A stretch of 64,000 nucleotides of DNA. It comes from Cristatella mucedo. Lineage: Eukaryota > Bryozoa > Phylactolaemata > Cristatellidae. The stretch covers positions 963,501 through 1,027,500 of the forward strand of contig WPIO01000044.1 of NCBI GenBank assembly GCA_009760855.2, given 5' to 3'. Each line of letters opens with the position of its first letter. The stretch's first letter is position 1. Below are positions 1 through 11,589 of the stretch, piece after piece. Made by a program: the position numbers and the translations under genes. Below the pieces are notes generated by a model, which was given only the letters and a program-made list of their open reading frames with translations, searched no databases and was not told where the DNA came from.

Positions 1-525
1 CGGCAGTCGGAAGTAAGTTCCAATCTTTGGAATATTATACGTGCTGAAGGCATGGTCTCCAAAGGATTTGCGGTTGGTTAGAGGCACACGTATTCGACTT
101 GAGTCAGACGTACGATGCAAAGCCTCATTAGGAAGTATGCATTGCATCAACAATATGCGTCATATGTTACAAGAGGAAGACCTGCATCGACCAGCTTGGC
201 TGTGGTATACTTACATAAGAAGGCCCTAATCTTTTCCAATTTTTCTCGAAGAAAGTACGCAGACTTTTCTTAGGAGCTGATCTGGACATCAAGTGAAGGT
301 TCACTTTAGACATAAAACATCTAGATATCGTCTAGAAGCTACAGGAGATATGCTGGCCAAGCACATTTTGAGGATATTAGCCTTTCTAACTTCCGAGGTT
401 ACACCAGATTTATCGATAACTAGTAATTTGGGCATATTGTCATTCAATTTAAGAAATTTGTCTGAAATTCAAATCAAAATTTCAGAAATAAATGCTGCAA
501 GAGGGATCAGCAGCTGAGCAAGACT
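1..525 (-). mobile_element. LINE A fragment (degenerate, RT C-terminal region)
   Basis: On the minus strand this matches the 3' ORF part of the LINE A copy next to it: the segment around 50-110 (ctccaaaggatttg...) parallels 900-960, and 290-500 parallels 1370-1530. It carries many stops and indels. Its 3' end lies outside the window. Confidence 0.7.
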
Positions 526-540
526 ATGTGGCAGTTCCAC

Positions 541-3110
541 TTAATAATAATAATAATAATTATGCACTTGATAAAGCGCCCTCAGAGAACTCAATTTATC
601 TCTAGGCGCTTTACATTTGCTGCAAAGAGAAATGCAATTGAATGGTGAGCAATATCATGCTTGATAAACAAACAAAATGAATAACATGGTTAGGGGTGAC
701 ATGCACAGGGTCAATATACAAATGTGGTTAGTGGCAGCATGCACTGGGTCAGCACGCATAAACACATCAAGTACGAAGCACAGGGACCCACTAAATGCTG
801 TCCTAAATAGGTGTTTTTAAGTCCTTTTTGAATGTGGTCAGGTCAGGGGATGTTCTGACGCAGGTCGGAGGGAGTTCCAGGCTTTGGGAGCATACGAACT
901 CAATGCACGGTCTCCAAAGGATTTGAGGTTTGTACGAGGTATTGGTAGACTGTTGGATTCCGAAAAGTGGGTGGTACGATGCTTGGCCTGATGGAGTAGT
1001 ATATCTGACAGATAGGCTGGAGCCAAAGAATGAAGTGACCTAAAAGTGAGCAACAAAACATTAAAGTAAATCCGTTGCTTGACTGGTAGCCAGTGCAGGT
1101 CGACGAGAAGTGGTGTAATGTGGCAGCTCTGACGCTCACGAAAGACAAGCCTAGCTGCTGAGTTTTGCACCAGCTGCAATCGCCTGATCGCACATGCCGG
1201 TAGGCCAGTGAGCAATGAGTTTCAGAAGTCGAGACGGGATGTCACGAATGCATGGACCAACTTAGACGTGGTATCCTTATCTAAACAAGCACGAATTTTA
1301 GCAATGTTATGAAGCTGAAAATAGGCAGATTTGACTGTGGAGCTGATATGGTCGTTCGCTTTGGAATATGATACCTAGATTTCGAGCTGATTCAACAGGA
1401 GATATGCTGGCAGAGCCAATTTTGAGCGTCAGCCTTTCCAATTTGTGAATCACGCTGGGTTTTCCCATAACTAGTAAGTTAGTTTTATTATCATTTAGTT
1501 TTAGAAAATTTGCTGCCATCCATGTGCAGATAATAATAATAATAATAATAACAATAATCACTTGATAAAGCGCCCTCAGAGAACTTAATCTCTCTCTAGG
1601 CGCTCTACATTTGCTGCATCCATCAATACATGCAGCAAGTGAGTTGAGAGAATTTGAGTTGCTCGAAGGCTGGGAGGGATCAAAGAAAAGGTACAACTGA
1701 GTGTCATTCGCATAGAAGTGAAAGCCTAGATTGTGCTTGGCAATCACATCAGCAAGAGGGAGAGTATAAACCGCGAAAAGAACCGGACCTAGCACGGAGC
1801 CCTGAGGTACTCCATATTTCAGAGGTACTTCAGATGATCTTTGTCCATTCACGTCGATACTCTGGAGTCTCCCACTGAGATAGGACCTGAACCACTGCAG
1901 AGCAGTGCCAGTGATGCCCAGGCGAGATGAGTGGCGCTCTAGAAGAACTTTGTGACCAATGGTATCAAAAGCTGCCGAAAGATCGAGCAAAACAAGCAGA
2001 GACACTCTACCCATGTCTGCATTCCTAAGTAGGTCGTTGAATACCCTATGCAATGATGACTCTGTGGAGTGATTAGCTCTAAAGCCAGACTGGAACTTAC
2101 TAGCAAGGTGTGAGGTTTCGATATACGAGTTCAGCTGGTCTGCCATGACCCGTTCCAGTGTCTTTGATAGGAACGGTAGAAGGGAAACTAGGCGGTAGTT
2201 GCTCAAGTTCTCTTGGTCAAGTGTAGCTTTCTTGAGAAGTGGCCTGACTACAGCTTTTTTGAAAGGTGCTGGGACATGACCCGAGGCTAATGACATGTTA
2301 ATGATGTTAGTTATGCATGGCAGCAGCAGATCAATGCAACATAGGAGCAGGACAGTGGGAATAGGGTCCAGAGGACTTTTTGTCTTCTTTGATTGAGATA
2401 CAAACTTCAAGACTAGATCACTAGTGACCTGCTTAAATGTAGACATTGAGGTGCAGCCAGGAATCGAGGAGCAGCATTCTAGTGGGGGTGTTTTCATCGC
2501 TGGGATGGATTCCCTGATCTTGTCTATCTTCTGCCCAAAAATCGATCGGCTAGATCATCACGAGGATTATCAGGTAAGGAGCTAATCTGGGCGCGGTTGA
2601 GGAGATGGTTTATCATCGACATCGGCATTTTTGGATTGTGCATCTGTGATTCAGCAATGTTTCTATAGAAGCTAGACTTGGCCTTTGCTAGGATCGATTG
2701 GTATGACCTACAGTAGTCTTCATATGCCTGTCGATGAACAGTCAGTCCAGATCTTGTGTATGCTTTTTCAAGCTTTCACTTAGTTGACCTGGCTAGTTTA
2801 ATGTCTGTGGTAAACCATAGGCCGTCTGGGCGGGGCGCACAGTGCGCTTTGTCAGAGATGCATACTCGTCAAGCGTGTCAGCTAGTGTCTTGTTGTAACT
2901 ATCTACCAATGATGACAGATCGGTGGGAGGACTGAGCAGCAGAGTCGAAGCAGATATTCTCGCACGGACAGCATCGATGTCAAGGGTCTTGAGGTTTCGC
3001 GATTGACAGGTTATTTTAGGTTATTTATCACTTGATCTACATGGGCTTGTGAAAGGTTGTGGCTGGCTGGTCGGTCATCGACAGCCAAGGCACGGTGTCC
3101 CCGTCCGCTA
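541..3110 (-). mobile_element. LINE A copy, CR1/L2-like reverse transcriptase, 5'-truncated
   Basis: Non-LTR retrotransposon. On the minus strand the frame at 2497-1307 shows reverse transcriptase blocks: [58 protein letters not shown] and a YANDTQLYLFFD active-site block in which the canonical first Asp of A/YxDD is Asn (YAND). The second Asp remains, so it is probably inactive. The sequence at 2500-3050 encodes the endonuclease-RT linker. The ORF end (838-1215) carries NLKSFGDRALSSYAPKAWNS. The 3' tail at 541-640 has AAT repeats and the GCGCC...GGCGC stem. A second tail copy is nested at about 1531-1618. No endonuclease domain is visible. Confidence 0.9.
1531..1618 (-). mobile_element. LINE A 3'-tail-only insertion nested in the LINE A ORF
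   Basis: AAT repeats followed by the LINE A tail (cttgataaagcgccctcaga onward) interrupt the RT frame. The empty site is seen in the copy at about 61735-61765, where the same flanks are joined directly. The host reading frame stays open through the insert. Confidence 0.8.
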
Positions 3111-4965
3111 ACCATGTGTGACTTCGCTCGAAGGGGTTGCTAGCAAAGATAACTTGATGAAACCATCGGCGAAAATTTGATGAAACCATCGGGGAAAAAT
3201 TTTCCCAACGCGCCTTGATAGGCTATCCATGGATACAATATGCTTTCACTTGAAAAAAATCTAAAAAGAAGATACAAACTTACTTTTTCCTTAAACAAAA
3301 TTCCTTCCGTGCGATTAGCCCTCTGTGTGCTGAAAGTGGTAATTAAAACTTTAATTCTTTGATCAACTACATGTACTTATTAGCGGTGCAATTGAAAAAT
3401 TAATTACGTTATTGATTCAAAGAAAGACTAAAGATAAAGCCCGGGCGTATTTTACTAACAGATCTATTATTCTGCACAGCCATGTCATGTTGTGCTGCAA
3501 AATATGACCTGATACACAATACCTTCACCTGGCCGCTAAGTTGCAAATCACTTTGATGGGCCGCCGGGTCCCTTGAAATGTGAAAGACCACGTTGTCAAG
3601 ACTCGGTGCCGCCTGAGACCGCTTATATATCGACTTTTATAACCGTATAACGGTATCGTGCAAGTTTGAGCAAGTCGCCAGGTAGATGCAACAGTCTGCC
3701 AACGACAGTGGCACCTCCCTCCGCATCGATTTAAGTATTTTTCCAGCAGAATCTATATTGCCGTCGTTTATACGTCGACTTTCATGATCGCACAACAATA
3801 TCACGAAGCATCGTTCGATTCGACTGAAACGCTTTGCTTCTTTCATGCTAATAGTGAAGCGAATTATTCCACAAATTTTTAATTGACAAAAGAGAGCAGC
3901 CTACGCGATAATGAGAGAAACAATGGGACGGAGAGAACCCCAAGCCAGCATGCAGCTGGCTATCGGATTCTCGAAAAAGGTAGAATACCGATTGGTAAAA
4001 CAGCGCGGCTAAACAAGTCAAGGCAAACAAGGGCAAAGCGATGCCATGCCATGCCGTGGCGTCGCGAGCCACTCACAGCTCCACGGAGTGCCGTTTCCAC
4101 CATCGATGCACCATTGCAATGAGTCGAGCCACTTTAACAAAGCCTATGGGCTTCTTATCCTGCAACAGTTACACAAGGTAGAATTATTCTCACCGACATG
4201 TTTCTGCAAGTAGTGGATGCATCTGCTTTCGCAGCACACAAACCCTTAGCGCTCACTTATTAGAGCAGCTACGTGCTTGACTCGGCGTTCCGACAGCATC
4301 CGGAGCAGGAAGTTGCGGCGAATGATGTGCCAGTCATAAGTCATGATGCGTAACTACATACTCCAACTAGTTTTCTACGGGTGTGGCGAGTAACCGCTTG
4401 CATTCAAACTTGCAATAGGCATCGCAGTGAAGCATCGCAATGAAGTCGAACGCAGAAGAACGAAATCTGTGGAGTATTACATGAAAGTCGTTAGGTTCTT
4501 GCTGCGACCACGAAACTTGTCTGCGGATCATCAGCAAAGCTAGAACAAGATTAGAATTTGTGCTGCAAAAGACCTAATGCTGAGGATGGTTCGATAAACG
4601 AAACGCGGACGGTTATAATCCACCCTGATTAATGCTACTGCCAATGGAGTTTATTTGCGATTTGTGTATTCTTAGTAATAGGAACCGCAGTGTACCATAA
4701 CCTCTGTCACTCATACTTATAAATCAATATATTCTATGACCAACTCATAATGGAGCGGATAACGGAGGAGCTTTGAGAGGAGCAGACGGTCTCACAGGCG
4801 GTTGGATCGATGTCTCACTTAAGGTCACTATACCCTTTAAATCGGGATCGCGTGCCGGTGTCTTCTGCATAGATTTGCGTATTGTCTCAATAGCTACCAG
4901 TCGGCACTAGAAGTATGCTCTTTTCGAAGCATTTCTGTAGCTTTACTGAATAGTTATAATAAAAA
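3110..4965. other. No gene recognised
   Basis: Mixed-composition DNA with short open frames on both strands, none with a recognisable motif. A short direct repeat (gatgaaaccatcgg, at 3157 and 3179) and A/T-rich stretches near 3240-3420 are the only structure I see. Confidence 0.4.
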
Positions 4966-4967
4966 AA

Positions 4968-5090
4968 TTAGCTCATTAAACAGCCTCATTTATATAGTGG
5001 CAGAAGAGCCTTATTGGCTACCGCCACCGCTTGCAGTGGGAAACAAATGATCGTCCATTGTGGAACTCTGACCGACCTCGACCTCGATCG
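4968..5090 (-). mobile_element. SINE B copy, partial
   Basis: On the minus strand it matches the body and 3' end of SINE B (ccaccgcttgcagtggg, gacagaagagcc-like block, ttaaacagcctc end). The tRNA-like head is truncated or eroded. Confidence 0.7.
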
Positions 5091-5344
5091 TGTATAACGC
5101 CTCCTCCATCCTGTTTCCATTTCAAATTAAAATCAACCAGATTCTTTGTATAGGCAAATGAAGTCTGAATCCATGCTCATAGGGAACTTTCGGAGCATAT
5201 GGGGAAAATATTTACTTTGTAGGCGGAAAAATATCGTTTTCGCAAACAGACAAATCCGCCACCCATCCGAAGCTCAGTGAGACACTGAAGTTCGGCCATC
5301 ACCTGCTTCATGCCTGCCTGGCGACCTAAAGGCCGTGATGAACT

Positions 5345-5702
5345 ACTACTAATAGTAAGACATTTGTATAGCAACCGAAGAGAACTAAATCATTTCAAGA
5401 TGCTTTGCATATGCTGCAAAGGAAGCGTGCCAATTGGTTAGTGATAACATGAACAGAATGAGCACACGTAAGCATGCAAAGGGAGATTCGCAGGAGCAGA
5501 TCAATGAATATTAGGAGCAGGCGGAGGTTTAGCATCTTTTTAAAATGTCAAGTCACAGGGATTACGTCAATAGGGGAAAGTTCAACGTTTTGGAGCTTAC
5601 GTACCGAAGGCGAGGTCTCCAAATTATTGTACATTGATCTGAGGCCCAGCTTTAACGACCTGAGTCAGAAGCGCCAAGAGCCTTTAAACAGGGTCAAGCA
5701 CT
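5345..5702 (-). mobile_element. LINE A 3' fragment
   Basis: A degenerate LINE A tail (catttgtatagcaaccgaagagaac) is followed by 3' UTR and the C-terminal ORF remnant, similar to 42140-42420 and 48040-48400. Confidence 0.65.
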
Positions 5703-5789
5703 AATCAATTCAGTTAATCATATTTAAATAACTAAATAATGTACGGTGGGCAAGGAGAATTAAGCACAATTAAGAGTCTTGAGCGTGGC

Positions 5790-6163
5790 AAGCTTCATCT
5801 AGTTTGTATGCTCTCAATGTCTGGAACTCACTACCGACTTTCGTCACGACATCTCATGACTTGATCACATTTAAAAAGAAAGTAAAAACGCATCTATTCA
5901 TCACAGCATTTACTGGGTCCCTGTGATTCGTCCTTTATGTGCTAATGCATACTGACACTGTGCATGCTGCCACTAACCACACTTGCATACTGACCCTGTG
6001 CCTGTCACCCCTAACCATGTTATTCTTGTTGTTAATTGAGCATGCTACCACTAACCATTCGGTCATGTTTCCTTTGCAGAAAATGTAAAGCGGCTAGAAA
6101 GAGATTGAGTTCTCTGACGGTGCTTTATCAAAATAGTGTTATTATTATTATTATTATTAACTG
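5790..6163 (+). mobile_element. LINE A 3' end
   Basis: Plus-strand copy: the C-terminal ORF remnant (caatgtctggaactcactac), 3' UTR, the tail stem and terminal ATT repeats at 6137-6160. It is tail-oriented opposite to the fragment just upstream. Confidence 0.8.
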
Positions 6164-6409
6164 CTGCCCGACTTGTGGATGACCTGGTTCTTTCATAAGA
6201 GGCACAGCTACTGCTGCGAGCTAACCGATTACGTTTTCTCGGAGGGATAAACTGCGAATTGTGCCATTCAATTCTGCAATTGATACGTTCGCTTATTCAT
6301 CCAGTACATTTCTCAATTGGTCCTGAAAGATGGGCGTGCAAATTGGTATGAAAACTGGCGTTGCTTCTGCCCAAAGCCTCGGCAAAAGAATTCAGACCGC
6401 CGAGCGGCC

Positions 6410-6450
6410 TCGCTGTTGCTGCGACTGACCCGCAGTCGCAGCAACAGCGA
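6410..6450. repeat. Perfect 18-bp inverted repeat (hairpin)
   Basis: Arm 6410-6427 (tcgctgttgctgcgactg) is the exact reverse complement of 6433-6450, separated by 5 bases. It stands at the edge of the GC-rich island. Confidence 0.95.
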
Positions 6451-6499
6451 CAAAGCTAAAGCCACCAGTGGGCGTGGCTGAAAAGGCGATGCCGGGAAA

Positions 6500-8390
6500 A
6501 GCCAACTGAAACTGACGTCGTTCATGACCCATTGCCCTCAGCGCTCTCTTTACCACCCCCCCCCCCGCCCCTCTCCGCGTCGGACGCCTGGTCGCTCCTC
6601 ACCGGCAGCTAACGGATTTCCAGACGCGGGTTTCCAGAGTTATCGAGCTGCGCTACGGGGGACATCGGGCTGGCTTGGCGCTTTGGCGGCGTGCAGATCC
6701 CGAGCTCTACTCCCGCGAAGCTTCCACTTTTGAAGATTAACGCTCAACGGCCGTTGGCTAGCACGCTCAGGCTTGATTTTGAGAAAGGGGCTTTTCCTTT
6801 TTCACTTTTTTTTACTGGGGCCGGTCGTACTTTTAGTGACTCTAAAGAGACTCTTTTAGGCAGGTCTAAAAATAGCCTTGGGAGCGCAGCTTCCGTGTGT
6901 CCAGGAAGAAGCCACATTTTGCTCTGTAGACGGACGGATCTACAGAAGCTTCTAGAAGTCTTTTTTGCAGCCTCAAGTTCTTTCAAACTGAAGACTGGCG
7001 ACATTCTTTGAGTAGGTAAAGAACCTGTCTGGGAGGCGCACCTTTTGGAGTGCCATTTCGAGGTGTTCACCAGAGGGGTATCTCCAGAGGGATATAACCA
7101 CCAAATTTGTTAGATGGAGCTCCAAAACGGAGCTCCAAAACAACGCTCCAAAACGATGCAATGGGTGTCGTTTGGTTCGCACAGCAGAGAGCCAGCCGAT
7201 GAACAACACCAACAGTTTATTGCACGACGCACGGAGCCGAGGGACGCGCGGCTCCCTTCGCCACCTTCTCCCACTCGACTCTCCTCGACTTGACTCCTAC
7301 TGTCCCCTTGTCGACCCCGATGATTCATCTAGGAGGACCACAACTGTGAGCCGTCCGGCCCTGATGGTGAATCCACCATCTGTTCAGCAGCGGGTTACCG
7401 GCCTGTGTCCACGCCACATCACAGGCGGACCACAGCTGTGCACCGCCCCCACTCGGCGATGCTCCTAACAGCTGTTCACTAGCGGCTTATCAGAGGAGCC
7501 TGCATACAATCGAACTGCAATGGGCAACGGGGCTTACGATGTGGACCCTTTGATGACGTTCAAAGTGGCGTCTGCGAGGCACTCCCTCAGTAGTGCTGAG
7601 ATTTTTTAGCTTCCCATCAGCATTCAAAGCTGCCTCAAAGATCCCGTTCAGTAGGTGCGGTGCATCTTTGGTGCCGCCGAATCAGAGTCTGCTCCCAGCA
7701 TACCAACTTACCGACTCCAGAAGAGCCTTTTTAGAGGGGTGCGAAGCAGTTTTATGGAGGAGGGCCAGCCTAGCGAGGCCTCTGACGTGCACCGCCGCCG
7801 TCTGTCTCGGCGGCGGGCCTCGAAGGGTGCCAAAAAAGCCTTTCTCGCGGCGTCCCTCCGCTGCGCTCCGTCGCTCCTCCGAGCCGGTCTCTTGGGGGCC
7901 GAATAGGCTTCCGGTATCTATCATCAGCTAAGGAGCAGCTAGAGCGGTCGCCTCTTCAAAGAAGTGAGAGCGAGCTTTTAAACGCCGACCGCCTCCGACT
8001 ACCAGCCACCGGAAAACTTGCCGATCCTTTGCCCCTTCTGCGAGAGCCCGCGAGAGCCTCTCCCGGGGCGGCTTACCGGAATTTCAGAGTGGAGCTACCG
8101 GGCTGATGGAGGGGGTGTGGTTCGAGAGGCGCGTCGGGCGGTGCGCCTTCGGCGCGCAGCCTCAGCGCGAAGCCTCTCTAGGCAGGAGGGCGACCTTTTC
8201 TTTTTGGATGCGGTTGCAAAGGCCGTTAGTGCAGTGCGCCTTCGGCATTCGCATTATTGTGAGTTTCCAGAGTATAGAATTTTTTCTAAGTAGCTATCTT
8301 ATTTTTAGATCTGGTAGTGACGAAGTTCTTTGTAGGCAGGTCTACACACGCAGCGGCCGCGCGGCGACATAGGCGTGCCTCTCCAAATAG
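6500..8390. other. GC-rich island with short palindromes and shared motifs
   Basis: The composition and word content differ from the rest of the window. It contains the palindrome gcgccttcggcgc near 8140, repeated 'taggcaggtct'-like words (near 6858 and 8334), three gctccaaaac units at 7119-7155, and a tandem ccagagggg/ccagaggga pair near 7070. Many overlapping frames are open on both strands, as GC-rich sequence allows, and none shows a known domain. I infer a distinct repeat or foreign insert; no function is assigned. Confidence 0.5.
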
Positions 8391-8423
8391 GGCTGCAGGC
8401 AGAAATTCCTTTTGAGATGCGTG

Positions 8424-8545
8424 GGATAATAATAGTAATCATTCTAACGCATTTGTGATAACGCCCTCAGAGAAATTAATCTCTTTCTAGGCACTTTACA
8501 TATACAGCAAAGGAAACATGGTCGAATAGTTAGTCTCTCTAGAGG
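8424..8545 (-). mobile_element. LINE A 3' tail fragment
   Basis: ATA/ATAGT repeats, then catttgtgataacgccctca, the stem, and gcaaaggaaacatggtcgaa as in other LINE A tails. Confidence 0.75.
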
Positions 8546-8586
8546 CTTCCGGCTTGGAGTAGCCTAAAATGCGACGGAGGCTACTC

Positions 8587-8616
8587 GTGTGTGTGTGTGT
8601 GTGTATGCGCGCGCGC

Positions 8617-8688
<72 letters not shown>
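8587..8688. repeat. Compound microsatellite (GT)n(GC)n(GT)n
   Basis: About 100 bases: GT run, a GC core of roughly a dozen units near 8606-8631, then a long GT run. Alternating purine-pyrimidine tracts of this kind favour Z-DNA. Confidence 0.98.
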
Positions 8689-8690
<2 letters not shown>

Positions 8691-8699
8691 CTGCCGATG

Positions 8700-10170
8700 C
8701 TATTTACACTATGACGCAATAGTTATGGCGCTATTTACACATGTAGAGGTCTCTTTGACAAGTTTGGACTTTACTTCGCTAGTCTACTCGCAGCCAGAGT
8801 TGGTCTTTAAACTTTGAAGTAGCGGACTTTAGCTTCCTGCAGATCAGATGGCTGCTGCACGATCGGAAAAATCGACCGCCAAAATTATTTTCACTTTGGA
8901 CCACGATTGCGAGTATCTGTGATGCTAGTCACTCGGCCGCCACGCGTGCCACACATATCTCGTGAGGCCAGAGTGTCTGTATTGAGGATTCTACTGTCAC
9001 GCATTCGTTGTCCGCGCGAACCCCGTTGGTTTTTTTTTAGATTATCGCTATTCAAATGATCATGGTACATTCAGTACCTTCAAAGAACTCATAACTTCCT
9101 AACACTACCGCCGCCGTGGAAGCTATTGAACAAAGAAAAAAATAGTTCGAATATCGGCTTTAAATAAATTGCACCACCATATTTTACCCCTGAAAGGTTC
9201 GCATGGGAAAGCTACGCTTTTTCAGTTGATATAAAAGTCGGTGGCTGCGGTATTTGGGCAGAGACAGCCATCTAAAGAATAATATACACAATTCGAAATT
9301 AACGTATCTTGCGGATGAAATGACTGAGTACCGAAGCCATAATTTTAGTTGGGCACGTTAAAGATAATCGTTCGTTTTAGCTGACCAGCCTTTTTCTCAC
9401 CCTTTAAAATTGGTGTGCGGGCATCGTGCTCCATCTATCAATGGTTGCCTTTAATGCTTGGGTGAGACGCTAATCAGAGGAGCAAGCACAACTAAGAATT
9501 GCAAACACAATAACCACATTAACAATAACAATCAAGCATTTGCATAGCCTCTAAGAGAACTGCATCTTTTTCGTTACAATTCAAATATACTGGAAAGAAT
9601 ATTAATTGAATGTGCTTAAATATTCAATCAGCGAATACGCAAACCCGGAAATGAGTTTTAGATGGCAGCTGAAAAGAGCTTATTCGCGTATCCGTACGAG
9701 AATCGCCCTACTTTTCATCCCGTAATCGCCGGCACGATCAGAGTTTGTCTTAGAAAATTTGCTTACGCAGGATAATTGTCAGGCTAAGCCAATATAGCGA
9801 AGTGACAATGGTGGATGGCAATGATGGCTGGGTCTACCCGCGAACATAGCGCTGTATCCGATGCCCATTCTCTGGACAAGTGTTTGAGTGCACTGAGTGA
9901 CGAGCATTTGCAATACGCGCCATCCTACTGCTACCTTTACTGTTGTGATCACTGGCGTACTTGGCACTGCTACTTTCGACGACAGGTCTAATAAATCTTC
10001 CAGAAAATACCGGCATAGAATTTTACATTCGCAGCGGCCTTGTAGGTCCAGCGAGGGAATAATGGGCTGAGACAGGAGTGAAGAAAGGGGTGAAAAATTC
10101 AACTTAGGATATTGGAAACCTTGTTCTGACGTACATCATCCACTACGAACACGCCACAAGCCTTCCATCG
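8700..10170. other. No gene recognised
   Basis: Low-information DNA with no domain-bearing frame. A badly eroded LINE A-like tail may lie at about 9500-9640 (gcatttgcatagcctctaag). Confidence 0.35.
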
Positions 10171-10174
10171 CCCC

Positions 10175-10320
10175 CATGTGTTAGCCAGGCGGTAAGGTGT
10201 GCACACTTCGCGACTCAGATCCTGGGTTTAAGTCGTGCCACAGACAATCCGTTATTGACAACTGCCAGGGAATCGATAGCCGCTAAGGCTCTTCTGCCGC
10301 TATATAAATGAGGTCGTTAG
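10175..10320 (+). mobile_element. SINE B copy, degenerate
   Basis: A tRNA-like head with eroded box B, then cgatagccgctaaggctctt, ctgccgctatataaatgagg and the SINE B end. Confidence 0.65.
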
Positions 10321-11329
10321 ACCAGCTGACTTCTACTTCACTTATCTTTATGAAACGCAGCGAGAGTGGGTGCCTCCTTGGGGCGCAGTTCAGCTGTCCA
10401 AGCGAAGAAGGTAAGTTCTGCGGTTGGGCGGGCAGAATCGATCGCATGAAAATAGGTGTTCAGATTTTGCCCTTTCTATCTGCCGGCCAGAACAGATGCA
10501 ATCAGTTCGTTTGCAATGAAGCGAGCGCTCAGGCTGGTCTTCGTCAGTTCACTAGCCACCGGACTGAGTCCTAGTCGTACATATTGTCTGCACTACCAAA
10601 ATGTCCTACTAAAATCGTTGCAAACTTTCTAAAAAGGCGATTGATAATTCCGTTGACACTATTAAGTAAAACTGTTATTCTCACGCCCATTCCGCATTGC
10701 CATTATCTTATCACACGTGTTATGTATCTATTGCAGCTCATCCAAAGCAAGCTGGTTAGTATAAATAAGCGCTGCTGATGAGAATGGCTCCTCACCCTTT
10801 GGGCAGACGATTTGGCGCTTCTTCGACACGATCTAGCAGAACCAGCCACAGGAACACCATTTCGAAGGAGCGTGCAATGGAAAGTCTGCCTTGCCCTCTG
10901 AATTATCCGCTCGCCCATCGCCGGCTGGCTCAACAATCGGCCTGGGGTAGGGCTGATCGCGGACTGCGGCTATCGATCCTCCGATTCGTCTCGACCGCTC
11001 GGTTACAGCTTACTAAGCGCAGACAATTCGAACCGGACGCGCGAATTTCTGGCTGTCTAGAGCAATAGGCTCCTGCTTAATGGTCTCGCGGGCTCATCGA
11101 GTTTGCTCTTTGAGCCGCTAGCCGTAGGTGGCCAGCACCGGAAACCAAGTGTCGAGATTAGGATTAAGCGACGTTTACCGACCCAATCGACGATTCAGAG
11201 CTAACGGAAATGCATCGGCTTGGTTAGAAACGCGAATGGGAAGAGAGTCGGTACACAAGCACAGCGTACGTTGCTGGGCCAGTCCGCGGCAGCGGACGCT
11301 TGTCAGATACTGGCGATACAGGCAGAGCC

Positions 11330-11497
11330 GTAATGGCTAACTGGGTAAGACGGTTGCTTTCACGACCTCGGTCCCGAGGTCGTGGGTTCGATTCCTGCGG
11401 TGGTCGATTCCTTATCGCCACTGCAAGCGGTGGTGATAGCCATAAAGGCTCTTCTGTCGCTATACAAAAAGAGGCTGTTTAATCAGCTAGGATTTAT
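11330..11497 (+). mobile_element. SINE B copy, well preserved
   Basis: The head has a box B-like gtgggttcgattcc. The body reads cactgcaagcggtggtgata, then gccataaaggctcttctgtc, gctatacaaaaagaggctg and tttaatcagctag. The head resembles a tRNA gene but lacks a full cloverleaf. RNA polymerase III would transcribe it. Confidence 0.85.
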
Positions 11498-11516
11498 TTA
11501 TTTATCAGATGCTGCT

Positions 11517-11581
11517 GGCTCCTTGCTTCACGAAGCGAAGCAAGGAGCCAGCTTCTACGACCTTAACAGGTCGTAGAAGCT
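11517..11581. repeat. Two adjacent perfect hairpins
   Basis: Stem 1 pairs 11517-11529 (ggctccttgcttc) with 11537-11549. Stem 2 pairs 11550-11563 (agcttctacgacct) with 11568-11581. Both are perfect and abut with no gap. They lie 20 bases downstream of the SINE B end. Confidence 0.95.
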
Positions 11582-11589
11582 GCCCCGGT

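Noticed and set aside
1307-2497. Functional reverse transcriptase gene
   Set aside because: The active-site motif reads YAND, the frame contains an inserted tail, and the endonuclease is missing; it is a dead LINE copy.
7593-7931. Coding frames in the GC-rich island
   Set aside because: Three overlapping frames are open at once, as expected from GC-rich sequence; no motif or start context distinguishes one.
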